This document shows positions 8,402-20,402 of a stretch of 64,000 nt of DNA, piece by piece. A program made the translations under genes and the position numbers. The stretch's first letter is position 1. Every line of letters starts with the position of its first letter. The DNA lies in NCBI RefSeq assembly GCF_003573695.1, contig NC_039359.1:137045939-137109938 (forward strand), read 5' to 3'. Source of the DNA: Papaver somniferum (lineage: Eukaryota; Streptophyta; Magnoliopsida; Ranunculales; Papaveraceae). The notes under the pieces are model-generated. The model made no database searches, was not told the DNA's origin, and saw nothing but the letters and a program-made list of their open reading frames with translations.

Positions 8402-10846
8402 TCAATGAAATTTCCCATGTTGCACTAAGTTACTGACGGATGTATGCATGCGGTCCGAGAACACTTTGGGGTGAACACCCATCCGAACAACTCCAACAAT
8501 AAAAGGTATAAAGATTGAAACTTCTCTCCCATTTGGATCGGAGAATTTATGGAGGAAATCGGGTTTTAAATTTCCAGAAACCGCACGATTATATAGCCAA
8601 AGGGAATAGGCCGCGCCTAAAATCATTCCAAGCGCTGCTAATGTGGCTACTAAGCTATTTCTTTGGAAAGCTCCTACTAAGATGGGAAATTCCCCGATAA
8701 AGCTGCTAGTACCTGGTGAACTCATATTGGCCAAAGTGGAAGAGAAGAAAATGGTAGAGAGATTCGGCATGGTGCTCACTGAACCTCCGTAATATCTAAC
8801 AAGTCGAGTCTTATGTCGGTCATATAGAACACCAACACATAGAAAAAGGGCTGGAGGAACCGGTCCATGACTTGACATCGGTGGAATGCTACCTCCAATT
8901 CCTTGTATGTTCGGACTAAACATACCAATAGTCACCAGATTCATATGAGCTACAGGGGAGTAGGCAATAATCTTCTTAAGATCGATCTGTCTTGAAGTGG
9001 TCGAGGAAGTATATATTATAGCAATCGCACTTGGAGTATAAATGAAAGGAGTGGAACAAAGTGTCGCTTCGGGAAACATGGGTATTGAGAATCTTAAAAA
9101 GCCGTAGGTTCCCAATTTTAAAAGAATTCCTGCCAAGATAACGGATCCTGCCGTAGGTGCCTCTACATGAGCTTCGGGTAACCAAATATGAACTGGTACC
9201 ATAGGCACTTTGACGGCGAAAGAGGCGAAAGAAGCAATCCATAGAAAGATTTGGCGCCGCTCACTAAATTCTGTGGTTAATGAGATTTGTAAATCGGTGG
9301 TTCCTGTTTGGAGAAGAATCAACGGAATAGCTAATAGCATAAAAACAGATCCCAGTGAAGTATATAGGAAAAACTGATATGCTGCCTTGATCTTTCTTTG
9401 TCTCGAACCCCAGACCCCTATAATAATGGTAGAGTAAGGGCTGGCCCCAGGAATTGACCGGTGGTGTGGTTGGTCGAAGCTCCAGTAGGTAGCCACTCCC
9501 TTCTCAGGGAACCGTACGTGAGACTTTCGCATCATACGGCTCCGTCCCGAGCTTCTGTCGTCGGCCCTTGTCATGAGACCACTATCTATGCATGTCTTTT
9601 CCGCCTGGACTCTCAATCTTTTGCTTCTCGGGAATGCTGATTTCGGGAGATGCCCGCCCGAAATACCATGGACGATCACCGAAATACTGTGAATGATGCC
9701 CGGAAAGAACCATGAACTATACTATAGAGGAACCCACTTTCATTAGTAAGGCGAGCTCCACCTGCTGCGTCTTTCTTCGGAATTCTACTGAAACGGGTCA
9801 ATTCTACCGGCAACTTATCCTAAGGTCTCCTCGCCAAGACCGGCGACGACAGAGGAAGCAACCCGTCTGCTGTGGCGGGGCGGCTTTTTTCTTTCACAAT
9901 AAGACCTGGACGATTATCCCTACCCTAGGTAGCTTACGAGTTTACGTCCATCCCTGGTCGGAGTTTCCTTTCGATTCCTCCTCCCTTGTAGCCGTTACCC
10001 GAATTCGCGCAAGTGTGTCCACACCCCCCAAACTGAATAACTACAGAATCCTTTCTCGCGAACAAACACACCCCCTACACACACCTAGGAGCACCCCCTT
10101 CCTGCATATCCATACAAGACCCGAGTAGGCGGGTCGAGGTCCTACGAGGTACCCACTATTCGGAGTACCCTCCCAAAAAAGATGTGTCTGTCAGGTTCGG
10201 TTCTTCTTAGTTGGGTTGGTCGGGTTCGACCAGAAATGCTATGCTTACGCACAAGACTACCCCTCTTCCCGAAAGCTTCGCGGGGACTACTTTACGACGA
10301 CGGACGACCGCCCGGAGGGGGTTTACTGCACAAGGCCCCTGCAGAGGAAATTCTCCCTGCGAATAGAAGATACTCAGCTCCGCACAACATAGGGATTGAC
10401 ACGCTTTCGGAAAGAACATAGAATAGTAGAGGATCCAGCATGCAGAAGACGGCGATCATTAGAAATTCTAGAATGAGGGATGCTGTAATATACTCTTTCC
10501 CATAACTTCTCATACTAGACCAACCCACTGAAATGCAAATAGGGATCAGAAATGTGGTCAATATCACGAAGAATAAAGAGAGACCGTCTATACCCATATA
10601 CAAATTGATGTTTTCATAAGGTAGCCATCGAAGGCTTTCTACAAATTGAGATTTGGCCGTAGAAGGATCGAATTGTATCCGAGGAACAGGGGGATACAAA
10701 AAAGTAATAAGAGAAGCGCACAGTCCAATCAATCGTATCGGTCGTATTCTTGAATTAGGAATGAAAAGAGGAGTAATGCTTCCTAGCACGGGACACGGAA
10801 TAGGACCACTTAGATCGGAATAGCATTCACAGAAATGTTCTAACAT
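8402..10846 (-). CDS. nad4: NADH dehydrogenase subunit 4; exon 1 plus fused exons 2-4
   Basis: Encodes the 495-residue proton-pumping ND4 subunit of complex I. Exon 1 is 10386-10846 (461 nt, starts MLEHFCECY, ends in the codon after IPM). The intron is 9429-10385. The rest is 8402-9428 (1027 nt), ending LVQHGKFH. The usual plant gene has exons of 461, 515, 423 and 89 nt; 515 + 423 + 89 = 1027, so the second and third introns (nad4i976, nad4i1399) are missing exactly. Functional landmarks are present: VPMVPVHIWLPEAHVEAPTA, the KLGTYGFLRF segment and LKKIIAYSPVAHMN. Many codons are unedited (FSPNIQGIGG, IPPMSSHGP, VVRMGVHPKV), including those touching both lost-intron positions. No frame breaks. 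A partial copy of its leader is at 2272-2359. Confidence 0.96.
9429..10385 (-). other. group II intron nad4i461, cis
   Basis: Starts GTGCGGAGC after exon 1 and ends before the CATTATTATAGG of exon 2. Domain V is a canonical 34-nt hairpin at 9509-9542: GAGCCGTATGATGCGAAAGT followed by CTCACGTACGGTTC. A domain VI-like stem lies between it and exon 2. At 957 nt it is rather short for this intron. There is no maturase frame inside. The plus-strand open frame 9712-10128 is just its antisense. Confidence 0.9.
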
Positions 10847-13800
10847 AGAATCGAAGATTTGAGAGATTAGTTGACAGCAGTCAAAAGATGAGCGCCCATT
10901 TCCAATACAATAGGGGTCTCTACTACTGAATACCGTGATTGATGAGTGGGTAGGTGTGACGTTCTTCTACTTGAGTTGGAACGTGACAGAATTTCGCGAT
11001 TCAGATATGTGCGAAAGAAAAGTACATTACCTAAGTCAATTCTCATTGCTCTTTCTCATCTTTTCCTGCTTAGAAGTGTAGAAGCCTGCTCTTTCAACTG
11101 AGGCGTTTTTCCGGCTCTCAAGCTTTCTTTTACCCTACCATAATTGCCCCAGAGTCTATGCAGTACAACTACTTCTGCGCGCAGCCAGCTTTGAATTCGG
11201 TATAAATGTGTCCTCCTCAACTTGATGGTATAATATGGTTCACCCGAGCCACCTTCTTCTGTGAACTCTTCTGCTCCTGAAGCCCTACCATCATTGTGAA
11301 ATTCCAGAAAGTGAGCTGGTCCCTTTCGACTCATAAGGATTCCCGGGTCTGTCCTTGCCCCGGATCTTTCAGACTTTTAAAGCGAAAAGATATGCCTGGC
11401 TGGTCCCACAAGAGAGGGGTCTTTTCGCTAAGAGACGGGAGTTTCAATAGAAGGCTGGATGCATAAGGGGTCTCCCGTCAGATTTACCAGTAGAATCGGT
11501 TAGTACTCGGCCTTATTCCCATATATTAGAGATACCCTCTATATTAAGTAGGCAAGGCGAGAAATCGAATGCCTTTCTCGTATGCGGGAGCTGCTTAAGG
11601 AAGGTCTTCAAGCTAGATTAGAGAAAGGAGGCTCCCCGGATCCACTTCTTCAGTAATCTATCCATGCGCCTGCTTGTGGTTACCCGTTACTGACTGGCTA
11701 GATCACGAAAAGAAGATTCGCTCACCGAAGCGAAAAAGCCAGTTTACAACCTATCACTAGGGTGGGTCGCTAAGATTGAATCCACGGTAATACCTTTTAC
11801 GGAGTAAATGACTGAACTAAACGAGGCTAAATCCTCTGAATGCATTGTCCTCTCAATAGAGACGGGGCGCCTGGCAGCTAATCGACTTGGTTTAAATCTA
11901 AAGGTCGTAGCATTCCCATCCCTTTTACCTAAGCCATTGGAGTCTAATCCGAGTAATAAATGAAATGATAATATCTACCCAGTCTTTAAAAGCTGGAAGT
12001 GAAATCCCCGGGCTATCCCCTTATCGACCATTGAATCTTTACGTGATTCCTTTGATCAATAGACTTATTAAAGTGAAGCAAGAGCTATGCCATTCAGATT
12101 GGACCCAGTCCCCTTCTCCGTATCAGAGCTCCTTTCAATGTCAGAGTTCCCCGAACTTGACAAATCTGTAGCTAGGAAAGAGGCCCGCTGCTCTTACGAC
12201 CAAGTACATTCTTCAATGGACTTTACCTGCCATGACCTTCGAATTTCCAGCTTCTGTAAATTCTAGAATTCCAGTGGATGCTCTTCCTAATAATGGCAAG
12301 GCCTTATATCTATAGTATATCCGTTCTCGCCTCAACTCTTTCTCTCGAGCCTACCCCACCTGGAGATTCAATATCAAAGGTTTTGGCCATACGCATCCTA
12401 AACTTTTTGCAAATGAACAGCTGCTCCGCTAATAAAACAGGGTTTCTCACTTTGGCCCCTACGTAGACTGAAAATTCTTAGAATCAAGGTCCTAGAGGCA
12501 AGCGCTTTCATTGAATGGGTACGACTCCCAATTGAAGAAGTGTTCATTATCCTCCCTATGGCCAAAGTAAAGAATGAGATTTGAGCTAATTGTTTCGAAG
12601 AGAAGAAAATTTCAATCGTTGCTAAACAAGAAACCTTATCTTACTTCATGGGTTGTCTTTACCAAGAGCTACTCCTACTTGATGTATTCCTGGTCGAGTC
12701 TACGTAAAGTAAAGGGCCGTTGGTGAGGGTCCACGTAATTTCACAAGTCTTGAAGCTTATAATCTTTAATCTCTAGATGTTGTTCGGGCTTTGGCTATAG
12801 ATATCTGAAAGTCTGCTATTGGACTAGCAAGCAATGTATGGAGGCGAAAGCTAGCACGCGCTGCTGTTGGTGGCCGGTCTTTTTTCAACTCCATTGTTAG
12901 ATGCACGACAAGCGAAAAGAAAGGTAGGTGAGTTCGGAGTTCAGTTTCTTCTATTTTATCTAAACGTTTAGTTTGAAAGCTAGGCAACGGAGAGCAAGAA
13001 CTAGAGACCTGGTCTAGTGTCTAGTCCATACGTCACTTGTCTTTAGAGCTACACATTTTCCTGTCTGACAAATGTAATTGAATTGGATATAAATTTGAAA
13101 GAAGCCCCTCTCCTAGGGTTTGAACCTCTTACCTTAATTAAATTTGAATCACCGGATCGCATGAACAGTTTCAAGGATTTTCTTTTGACGTAATTTATCT
13201 TGATCCATTCTCATGACCTCTGAGACTAATATGGCTATTGGCCTAAGTTGTTTACTTACTTGTTAGAGTAAGGAACCGGCAAGCTTGTCAGAAAAGGAAA
13301 ATTGGACGTATATGTGTTAAGCATAAGAAGAAAACTTGGGTTAGCTCTGCGTCTGGTAATCTTGGATCCTTATTTAGTGGGTCCCGTCCTAATAGGCTTG
13401 TGGTTCACTGTTCAGGCCAAGCATTCACCAAAAGCAAGAAGTATAGCCACTTCATTCCTCTCACCTGTCGCAAGATCGAGCAGATAGCTTAGCAACAAGC
13501 TGTAAAGCCCTCAAAAAAAGACACGGTTACAGCGAAGTTTTGCACCAACAACCCGTATCTCCTCATATTTGATCAGATTACTAGGTTGCCGCCACTAGTT
13601 ATGGTGGTGAAGAAGGGGCCAATTTTAGCTAAAACTTATCCCGTTGCCAGTTGGAAAGGCAGGGAACAATTGAAGTTCCGCATTTCCTATCTTTCTTTTT
13701 CATAGCATTCCCTTTCGCTAATGCTAGGGCTTATAATGGAAAGAAGCTCCTAAATTCATGGATTAGTTCTGTACGGCCGATAAAGGATACTAAAAGTGCT

Positions 13801-15347
13801 TTCTTCTCTATCTCACATGTAGAACATATGAGTCAGTGCCTCCCTTCACTTAGAAAGTCAAGTAAGTAAACTACCTCTTGTTTATCAATTTATAAAGAAA
13901 AACCGATCACTACGGCCATCCAACTGAGTTAGCGAGCTAGCCATAGAACAAGAAAGCGCTAGCAGACTAGAAGGAAAGGGCTTCACATGCGCTAGAAAAA
14001 CTTCAGTTGCTTTTTTTGACAACCAATCGACGGTACTACTTCCTTCGTCTGGTCCACCGGCGTTATAACTGTATTTAGATTGGGTGGGATCCGCAGGACC
14101 TCGATTAAATTCATCTGAGTTGGCTAATTCCACGTCCTACAGCTATACGCTCTCGTAGCCCATGAACATGGCTTGGATGAAAGGACTGCGAAGTAGTGAG
14201 AAAGAGAGGATCTGCAGTGACTCGACAAGTATACAGAAAGGCAATGGGGAAAGCTAGCAAATAACGAAGGGGAGCAGATAACTCACTAGGCAAAGCAATT
14301 AGATTGAACTCAAGAGCTGTAAGCAAACCAATTAGCTAACCCATTTACTCCATTGTTAAAAAATCTATATCTTTATTGCAAAGCAAGTCAACTACTGCAA
14401 CAAAAGCAAAGCTACTAACTGCTAACTCAGTAAAGCTAGCAACTAACTCAGAACTCAGCAACTCTAGGAACTCTAAGACTAGATGGAAATTGGGCAATCT
14501 TGCCTCTATACTATCTAAGAAAGGGGATTGGAGCAACCCCGGAGTATAATAAGCTGGGATGGGAATGCTACAGCTATATCCGTAGTCGAAAAGACAGAGC
14601 AGTTCTAAGGCTTCTACATTTGAAAAGAAGGCAGTTCTAGGGGTGATGAGCCCGCATTTCCTTATATTTTATTATCTACTATTTTACTGGAGTAAACATA
14701 TGAGTTCAACTATAACAAAAACGGATAGATAGGTTTAGCATACGTTAACTATATTGGCTAATAACAGTCTCTATCTTGACTGGATGTCCTGGTTACGGAT
14801 AAGCTCCGGCGTTTCGCCATAGATACATAAACAAGAGGAAAACTACGTCTATAATAAAGGGTGATGTCTTTGAGCCCTCAGCTGTGTGCTTTAGCGATGC
14901 TTTCGAGTCCCAGCGGTTCATGCTGATGTTCACTACTGTAAGGAGCGGCGTGCTGTGTATGCTTCTTGTAGTTGATTCGTTAGGTGCTCCTTCTAGTGGT
15001 CTAACGTGAGAGGGATAATCTACTTCTCCTTTCTCATGCTCTTCTTTGGTTCTCATTCCTTCGTGACTATTGAGTACTGGTATCAAGGCATGTAAGGTTC
15101 TTCCCAAGATCTCTCATTCACCGCGGCATGCTGATCTCGCCATCTTAGTTCGGATGTTCCTCTTCCTGAGCCTGGGTGTTCGCCTTCTATCTTCTAATGA
15201 CCTTTTCATATCCTTTCATTCATTCCTATTGTGGTCGAAGTCGTTCCTATTGAGTTCAGAAGGACCTTAGCTATTTGAGAAACCAATTCTAGTCATCCGT
15301 TTAGGCGAAATCTATGTCTCTGTAGACCCAAGAGAACCATTTGCCGA
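10847..15347. other. mitochondrial intergenic DNA, no conserved gene
   Basis: Apart from the nad4 leader (to about 10925) I recognise nothing. Several open frames of 60-104 codons occur on both strands (for example 11056-11334 minus, 11965-12171 plus, 14793-15107 minus). None has a known motif. A weak T-arm-like sequence near 13115 has no matching tRNA body. Confidence 0.55.
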
Positions 15348-15503
15348 AGTAAGGAACCATGGCATATATGTTTGTAATAGATTCCATTTTGAGAGATTTG
15401 AAAAAGCACTATCTCGTTGAAGGGTTCTATACATCTGCCATTTCTCAACGCATTTCTTTAGACAAAGACTCTGTTTTTTCTGATTGTAATCTATTCTTGT
15501 CAA
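15348..15503 (-). pseudogene. ycf2: plastid ycf2 fragment inside the mitochondrial DNA
   Basis: About 52 residues match plastid Ycf2: [37 protein letters not shown], then [11 protein letters not shown]. After that the frame continues into unrelated residues ([10 protein letters not shown]), so homology is cut on that side. The other end stops at about 15503. Ycf2 is a very large essential plastid protein of the FtsH-like import motor. Only a tiny piece is here, so it is a relic of plastid-to-mitochondrion transfer that then moved to the nucleus with the rest. It differs from usual Ycf2 at several positions, which suggests an old transfer. Confidence 0.75.
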
Positions 15504-15618
15504 CGAAGTAAGTAAACTAAAAAACTTAGGAAGGAAATCAAGACAACGAAGACTCAGCTTTCAAGTCGTCCAACCCGACCTTGAGACTCTATCTTCCCGA
15601 TCTATATGGACTCCTGCA

Positions 15619-16068
15619 TTAGTTGGCGCTATCGAATTCACATACGAAAGAATGATACGAACTTGGTAAATGGAAATTGAAGAAAGATCTTTCCATTTCA
15701 TCAAAATGAGAAGCTTTTTCTACATCCACATGATCTATTAAAGTTGGGAGGTATTGCCCACATAATGAAAGCAGATCTTGGTCCATGGAGTCAGAAGAAG
15801 GTAGGAACTCTAACCTGTCCGAAGCTTCTTCATCCAAAAACAATACACAAGTGGGGCCTGCACTATGAGCAAGCTGTGCTACCTTCCCGCTTGGGCTAAA
15901 TGGGGTTCTACCGGGAAACCATAGATTTTTGAGTTTTCGCCATTGATTACTGGTCGAGCCGCTGGAATGGAATGAGATAAGAATTTCTGGAGATCTTTCC
16001 TCTCCACTAACTTTCACTTTCATTTGTAAGAAGCTTTCCCTCTGTAGAAGAATTCTTCGGAATGACAT
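15619..16068 (-). CDS. rpl10: ribosomal protein L10 (mitochondrial origin)
   Basis: A 149-residue frame resembling the plant mitochondrial L10 protein, which anchors the L7/L12 stalk on the large subunit. Family-like blocks are an N-terminal ILISFHSSGSTSNQWRKLKN segment, matching the L10 'Y-x-G-L-T-x-x-Q-x-x-x-L-R' helix, and the SAGPTCVLFL segment, equivalent to the bacterial GPT-hydrophobic strand. The C-terminus is acidic and shared with other plant copies (DHVDVEKASHFDEMERS). The start is the first Met of the frame, in MSFRRILLQRE. Length fits the roughly 150-160 residues usual in angiosperms, which lose this gene often. It lies just upstream of a tRNA cluster. The assignment rests on memory of the family, so an alignment would help. 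Confidence 0.72.
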   Translation of the reverse strand: MSFRRILLQRESFLQMKVKVSGEERSPEILISFHSSGSTSNQWRKLKNLWFPGRTPFSPSGKVAQLAHSAGPTCVLFLDEEASDRLEFLPSSDSMDQDLLSLCGQYLPTLIDHVDVEKASHFDEMERSFFNFHLPSSYHSFVCEFDSAN

Positions 16069-16150
16069 AATTTATTTTTTTCCTATGATTCCCCCTAGAC
16101 AGACAGATGTAGGAGTTGCGAAGAAGAAAACTCTCTTTTTTTGTTGGTTG

Positions 16151-16221
16151 TTGACCAATGGAAAACATGGGAGTTTACTGACTTATTGCTCACGAAAGAA
16201 GATACTTATTCTACGATATTA
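16151..16221. repeat. dispersed mitochondrial repeat, copy 1
   Basis: TTGACCAA(T/C)GGAAA, GGGAGTTT and then CTCACGAAAGAAGATACTTA recur at 18693-18763 with few differences (71 bp, direct orientation). Such short direct repeats are usual substrates for recombination in plant mitochondria. Confidence 0.85.
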
Positions 16222-16263
16222 CAAGATAGTTTAGTGACTCGACTGAAAGGAGAGGATCTACAG

Positions 16264-16338
16264 TCAAGGTGACAGGATTCGAACCTATGGCCCTTTGTAC
16301 CCAAAACAGATGCGCTGACCAGACTGCGCTACACCTCG
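16264..16338 (-). tRNA. trnP: tRNA-Pro (UGG)
   Basis: Acceptor arms CGAGGTG and CACCTTG pair over seven positions with one G-U, and the discriminator is A. The D-arm is GCGCAGTCTGGTCAGCGC, the anticodon loop TTTGGGT contains TGG, and the T-arm is built on GGTTCGAATCC. The first 21 bases also occur at the end of nad6. Confidence 0.92.
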
Positions 16339-16380
16339 TCTCTCACCCTGCAGGAACTTGAGGAAATCCGTGTCGCCTGC

Positions 16381-16454
16381 TGCTTAGAAGTGGATTTGAA
16401 CCACTGACACAAGGATTTTCAGTCCTTTGCTCTAACCAGCTGAGCTACCCAAGC
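16381..16454 (-). tRNA. trnF: tRNA-Phe (GAA)
   Basis: Acceptor GCTTGGG pairs with TCTAAGC using two G-U pairs. The D-arm is GCTCAGCTGGTTAGAGC. The anticodon stem-loop is GGACTGAAAATCC with GAA in the loop, and the T-arm is GTGGTTCAAATCCAC. It is 43 bases upstream of trnP on the same strand. Confidence 0.92.
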
Positions 16455-16520
16455 CACTTTCTTTCCTAAAGTTTTCTTCGAGCGCTTTACAAGGAGTAGC
16501 TTGCTCTTTTTCCGTTCAAC

Positions 16521-16608
16521 CGGAGGAAATGGGATTTGAACCCATGATACAATAATCTTGTATGTTGATTTAGCAAACCAATGCCTTAAGCCACTCAGCC
16601 AACCCTCC
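16521..16608 (-). tRNA. trnS: tRNA-Ser (GCU)
   Basis: An 88-nt class II tRNA. The acceptor is GGAGG paired with CCTCC, the D-arm is GGCTGAGTGGCTTAAGGC, and the anticodon loop contains GCT (GGTTTGCTAAATC). The long variable arm (ACAAGATTATTGT) identifies a serine or leucine type. The T-arm is GGGTTCAAATCCC. Confidence 0.93.
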
Positions 16609-16644
16609 AAGTTTTGTTGATCGTAATTGGATTGCCAGGTTGGA

Positions 16645-16740
16645 TGCTCTCTCAGTTCAAGTTCAGTACTCATAAGATAAAACGACCCACTATAGGGAAT
16701 TCTACCTGCTCTCTCAGTTCAAGTGCTCTTAAGATAAAGC
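16645..16740. repeat. two-copy local repeat between trnS and trnQ
   Basis: TGCTCTCTCAGTTCAAGT is followed by a variable stretch and (C/T)TAAGATAAA. The copies are at 16645-16681 and 16708-16738. The second copy has a shorter middle. Confidence 0.7.
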
Positions 16741-16878
16741 ATTTCTTTCTATACGAGTCTCCGGCTACGAACTAGATACAAAATAGATGCGATCCAGTAG
16801 AGACAGCTTCGATCTATAGCTTGCATTGGAGAGGCCTTCTAAATGAAGAGAAAGAGTTCAACTTTCTGGAGAGTCAAT

Positions 16879-16950
16879 CTGGAGTAAAAGGATTCGAACC
16901 TTTGCATGCCGGTATCAAAAACCGGTGCCTTGCCACTTGGCTATACTCCA
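16879..16950 (-). tRNA. trnQ: tRNA-Gln (UUG)
   Basis: Acceptor TGGAGTA pairs perfectly with TACTCCA, and the discriminator is G. The anticodon stem-loop CCGGTTTTTGATACCGG has TTG in the loop. The T-arm is AAGGTTCGAATCCTT. The sequence is of the mitochondrial type rather than the plastid type. Confidence 0.92.
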
Positions 16951-19900
16951 AGTTAAGGTCTGAATTCCATGAATCTTTCGGGACCGTGGAACTGGATTGC
17001 GAGACTCTTCTATTATATGACATTACTTCTATGGGCTATCTATCTATGTAATTTCAATGGACAAAGACTCGCTCTCGCTAGATCGTAAAAAAGATAGGCG
17101 GGAAAGACTAGGCGGCTACTAATAGTGGCTCTTTAGCAGAGTCCAGCATGCCCTACTTTATCCGTTCAAACAAGACGAGCCAATTTCATTGAAAGAAGCC
17201 GGTCCTTTCATTTATGTCCAAATGTCGAGCCTATATGATATTACGTGTACCTTTCTTCATTTATTTTTAGTGCCAGTTCCATCCATTTCAAATTGGACTA
17301 CAACACTAAAAGCAACTACTTTAGCTGTTGCCGTTCAGATGCTTTAGTTTTCTTGGTTTCTGCGCACCCCTTCTTCTTTTTCTTCGTAGGGGTACAGGAA
17401 AACCAGAAAGACAATACATGAGGCTCCTTGGACGTCAGTAACTTCGTTCCTTCTTGGCTTAGGCTTGCAACTGAACTGACGCCTTTAGCGCTGTCTTTCT
17501 GGCCTGCCGCATAGACTGCTTATGCCTGGACTTCAAGCCGTACCTGCGGAAAGATGAAGTGGTTCGTTCTGGTCCCTCGTGTCAGCTTCTAGTGAACCGG
17601 GTTAAAGATACCCTTATATGTAAAGCCGAGTTCCGAGCCTGTCTTTAATACGAAGTATTATAGTTCTTATAAGCTGACTCTGACATAGTACTCTTGTCCT
17701 ATAGGTGTTCCTTTCCTAATAAACGTGACGCAAAGGATAGAAAAGGATAGCTTAGTCACAACCTTCTGTGAAGATCATGGTTCTCCTTCGATCCACCACT
17801 ACGGACTATGTTTTGAGAGGCACTGCCTTCGGTACTGAACTACATTACAACCTAAAGAAGATGCCATTTTTAATTAGGATGACTTTGGTGCAGGAATTAG
17901 GGTGGCATCTTTCCAGAATCGATCTACAACAACTAGAATAGACCCTCCCGGCTAGCCAGAGACCCAATACCAGGATTAGAGACTCTTCCAGGCTCTCGAA
18001 GGAATGCATTGGTAACGGCTCCGTCCCTAAGACAACATGTCTTCACATCATCCTCCGATCTTAGGCCAGCAAGAAGCTCTCTTGAGCAAAGAATTTATAC
18101 GAGGAGTACCTAGATGGACCTGCCCACTTTAATTTTTGTGAAAAGAAAGAACAAAAGTCACATAGTCAATGAAACTTTTCCAGCGGGGAGAGAGTTCTTA
18201 AGGAGGGAAGAGCAGCCGCCAAGGAGCTTTTAGTGGATGTTTGCTTATCCCTAGTCAAAAGCTCTAATGGATAGTGTGACTTGCCTGAGAGTTTAGAGCA
18301 GGGGATCGACTGATGGGTGGAGATTCGACCTAGCCGAGCTTCTTGATCGCTCCGCTAAAGAAAGAGCAGTTCACGAAGCAAAACCACCAGCCGGTGGTGC
18401 GGCCGCTACTTTGTCGGAAGAGAGATATGCTAATCAATATCTGGCTTGAAAGCAAGTGCAAGTTAGGGGCTCTAGTTATAGGTTCAAATCCTATACGCCC
18501 TATCTAATGCGCCAAGCAAAGGAAAAAAAAGGCAGGGGCTAGCTCTAAAACCCGAAGTGCTAAAGGCAAGCACTAGTAGTGAGGACACTTTTGGTAACCG
18601 GCCAGCAGCTTGGACCAAATTACATCGGTTAAAGGTGTCAGCCAAAGTGGCAAAAGAAGGACTCGCTTGCGTATCTTACTAAATTTAGATTCTTGACCAA
18701 CGGAAAGTATGGGAGTTTCCTGACTTCTTGCTCACGAAAGAAGATACTTATTCTACGATATTAGTTGTGATGCTTTTGATGAGAGAAAGAGTTTCCCGAG
18801 CTGACTAACTGACACTGGAGCCTAAGCGTAGAGGGCAGGTATACTGGGAGGGGAGCCGGGCCTTTCTTCGAAGATGAGTACTTTATTTCGGATGGTTTCA
18901 ATGAGCCGTTCGTTGCACATGGCCCATGCACATCGCTCTGTTGCTCAGTAGGCGGCGCACTAAAATGAGTAAGACTTCCCCAGCTGCTTCATTCGAAGAA
19001 GAAGAACAAGAAGTCACGCCCCTTGCTGACACAGGGAAAGAGCCTGCGAGAGAACGTTCACGAACAGAGACAGAAGCGAACTCGTTTAATTAAGTAGGTA
19101 GTCAATCAGAATCAGTAAGTATATGGGACTAAAGATGGTTTCCAGAACCTCAAGCTTAGCTTGGATTCCACATCTGAACTTCAAAATTCTTCCAGGATAT
19201 GATCTTATAGTGCATCTGTGTTCTAGGAGGCTTTTTGAAAAGGAATAGGCCCATGACCCGGTTTACACCTAACTGCTTCTTCAGTCTCAGCTGCATCCTA
19301 CCGTAGCATACTACATGCAAGTGGGAAGTGGATCCACAACAAAAGTAGATCTAGATTCTGTCCCTTTTTTGATAGCAGGAGTACTCTGGCCAAGCAATTT
19401 TAAAAATATAAAAAGCCCTTGTTACTACGACTGGCCGTAACTACAAGATGATCTGTCGGAGCATCATTCAAAAGAACGGGCGGTACCACAGTATACTTTG
19501 GCCCAAAGGGATTTCTCCTGATTTAAGAACACTAAGCTACTGAAAGAACGAATCCAAGGCGTTGTGTTCACGAATAAATTATCTTATTCCCGATTCCTTT
19601 TCGTCTACTTGATTTGAGGCCCGGAAAACATCCTGGTTTAGCTTGAAAATGCAATCATTTGATGGGTTAGCGGCCGAATTGGATTCCGTTAGGAGAACAA
19701 GTTCCCACTTACCGCCTTACTGGAGTGGATAGCTGGATCCAAAACCGCAGCTTAGGCCTCTCTTGCTAGAGCGGTGCTAGTCCCCGGTCGCTTCGTGGTT
19801 TTCTTGTTTATGTATTTCGTTCTGACCCCTTTTGTTTTGCGACTGCACTTTCCTCCTCAAGTGGGGAGCTCCCGCTTAGAAGCCAACTGGCAGTGAATGA

Positions 19901-20402
19901 TAGTTAAGAGATTGAGTGAGCTCTCCTCACAATTGAAACCTCTTGCCTTTGTCAGTATGAAAGAAAGAATTAAAAAGACGTCATTCCTTCTTTTCCTAAG
20001 GTACTCGCTAGCGGGGATCTTACCTGTGCTATCGGTCCACCAAAAGAAATATATTAGAGAACGAGCCAAAGGTAATAGCTTGAAGTTGAGGCTGAGCCAA
20101 GCTATTCCTATACCTAGTAGCTGGCCTTTCCTTCCGCCTCTCAATAGGACGAATATTCTCTGTCCCAGTTCGGCTTACTCTCATCTGTTCAGCTGGGTAC
20201 GAGCCAAACAAGGGCCAGACCGGAAACCAACGGAATGCTCGGCAGGCTTTTATGCCTCCAACCTATCTGCCCACGTGAGGAAGCTCCTTAGTATGAGAGA
20301 CCAATGTATGTAAACGCGAAAGCATGAATTCTGAGCCCCACTCCCTTCTAATGACCTGGTCAGATGGATACAAATGCGGATAATGCTCCCCGATGATGCC
20401 AG
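16951..20402. other. mitochondrial intergenic DNA, no conserved gene
   Basis: Contains the second copy of the 71-bp repeat (18693-18763) and a perfect T-arm hairpin (TATAG-GTTCAAATC-CTATA at about 18474-18492) flanked by near-complementary TAGGGGC and CGCCCTA. That is a tRNA relic lacking the D and anticodon arms. Overlapping open frames around 19857-20313 on both strands match nothing I know. Confidence 0.55.
18693..18763. repeat. dispersed mitochondrial repeat, copy 2
   Basis: Direct partner of 16151-16221. Ends in the shared CTTATTCTACGATATTA. Confidence 0.85.

Noticed and set aside
9712..10128. 138-codon plus-strand open frame
   Set aside because: It is antisense to the nad4 group II intron, with biased composition from the structured intron and no protein-family likeness.
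18440..18500. Possible tRNA with a perfect T-arm
   Set aside because: No D-arm or anticodon arm fits, and the acceptor strands pair only partly. Treated as a relic.
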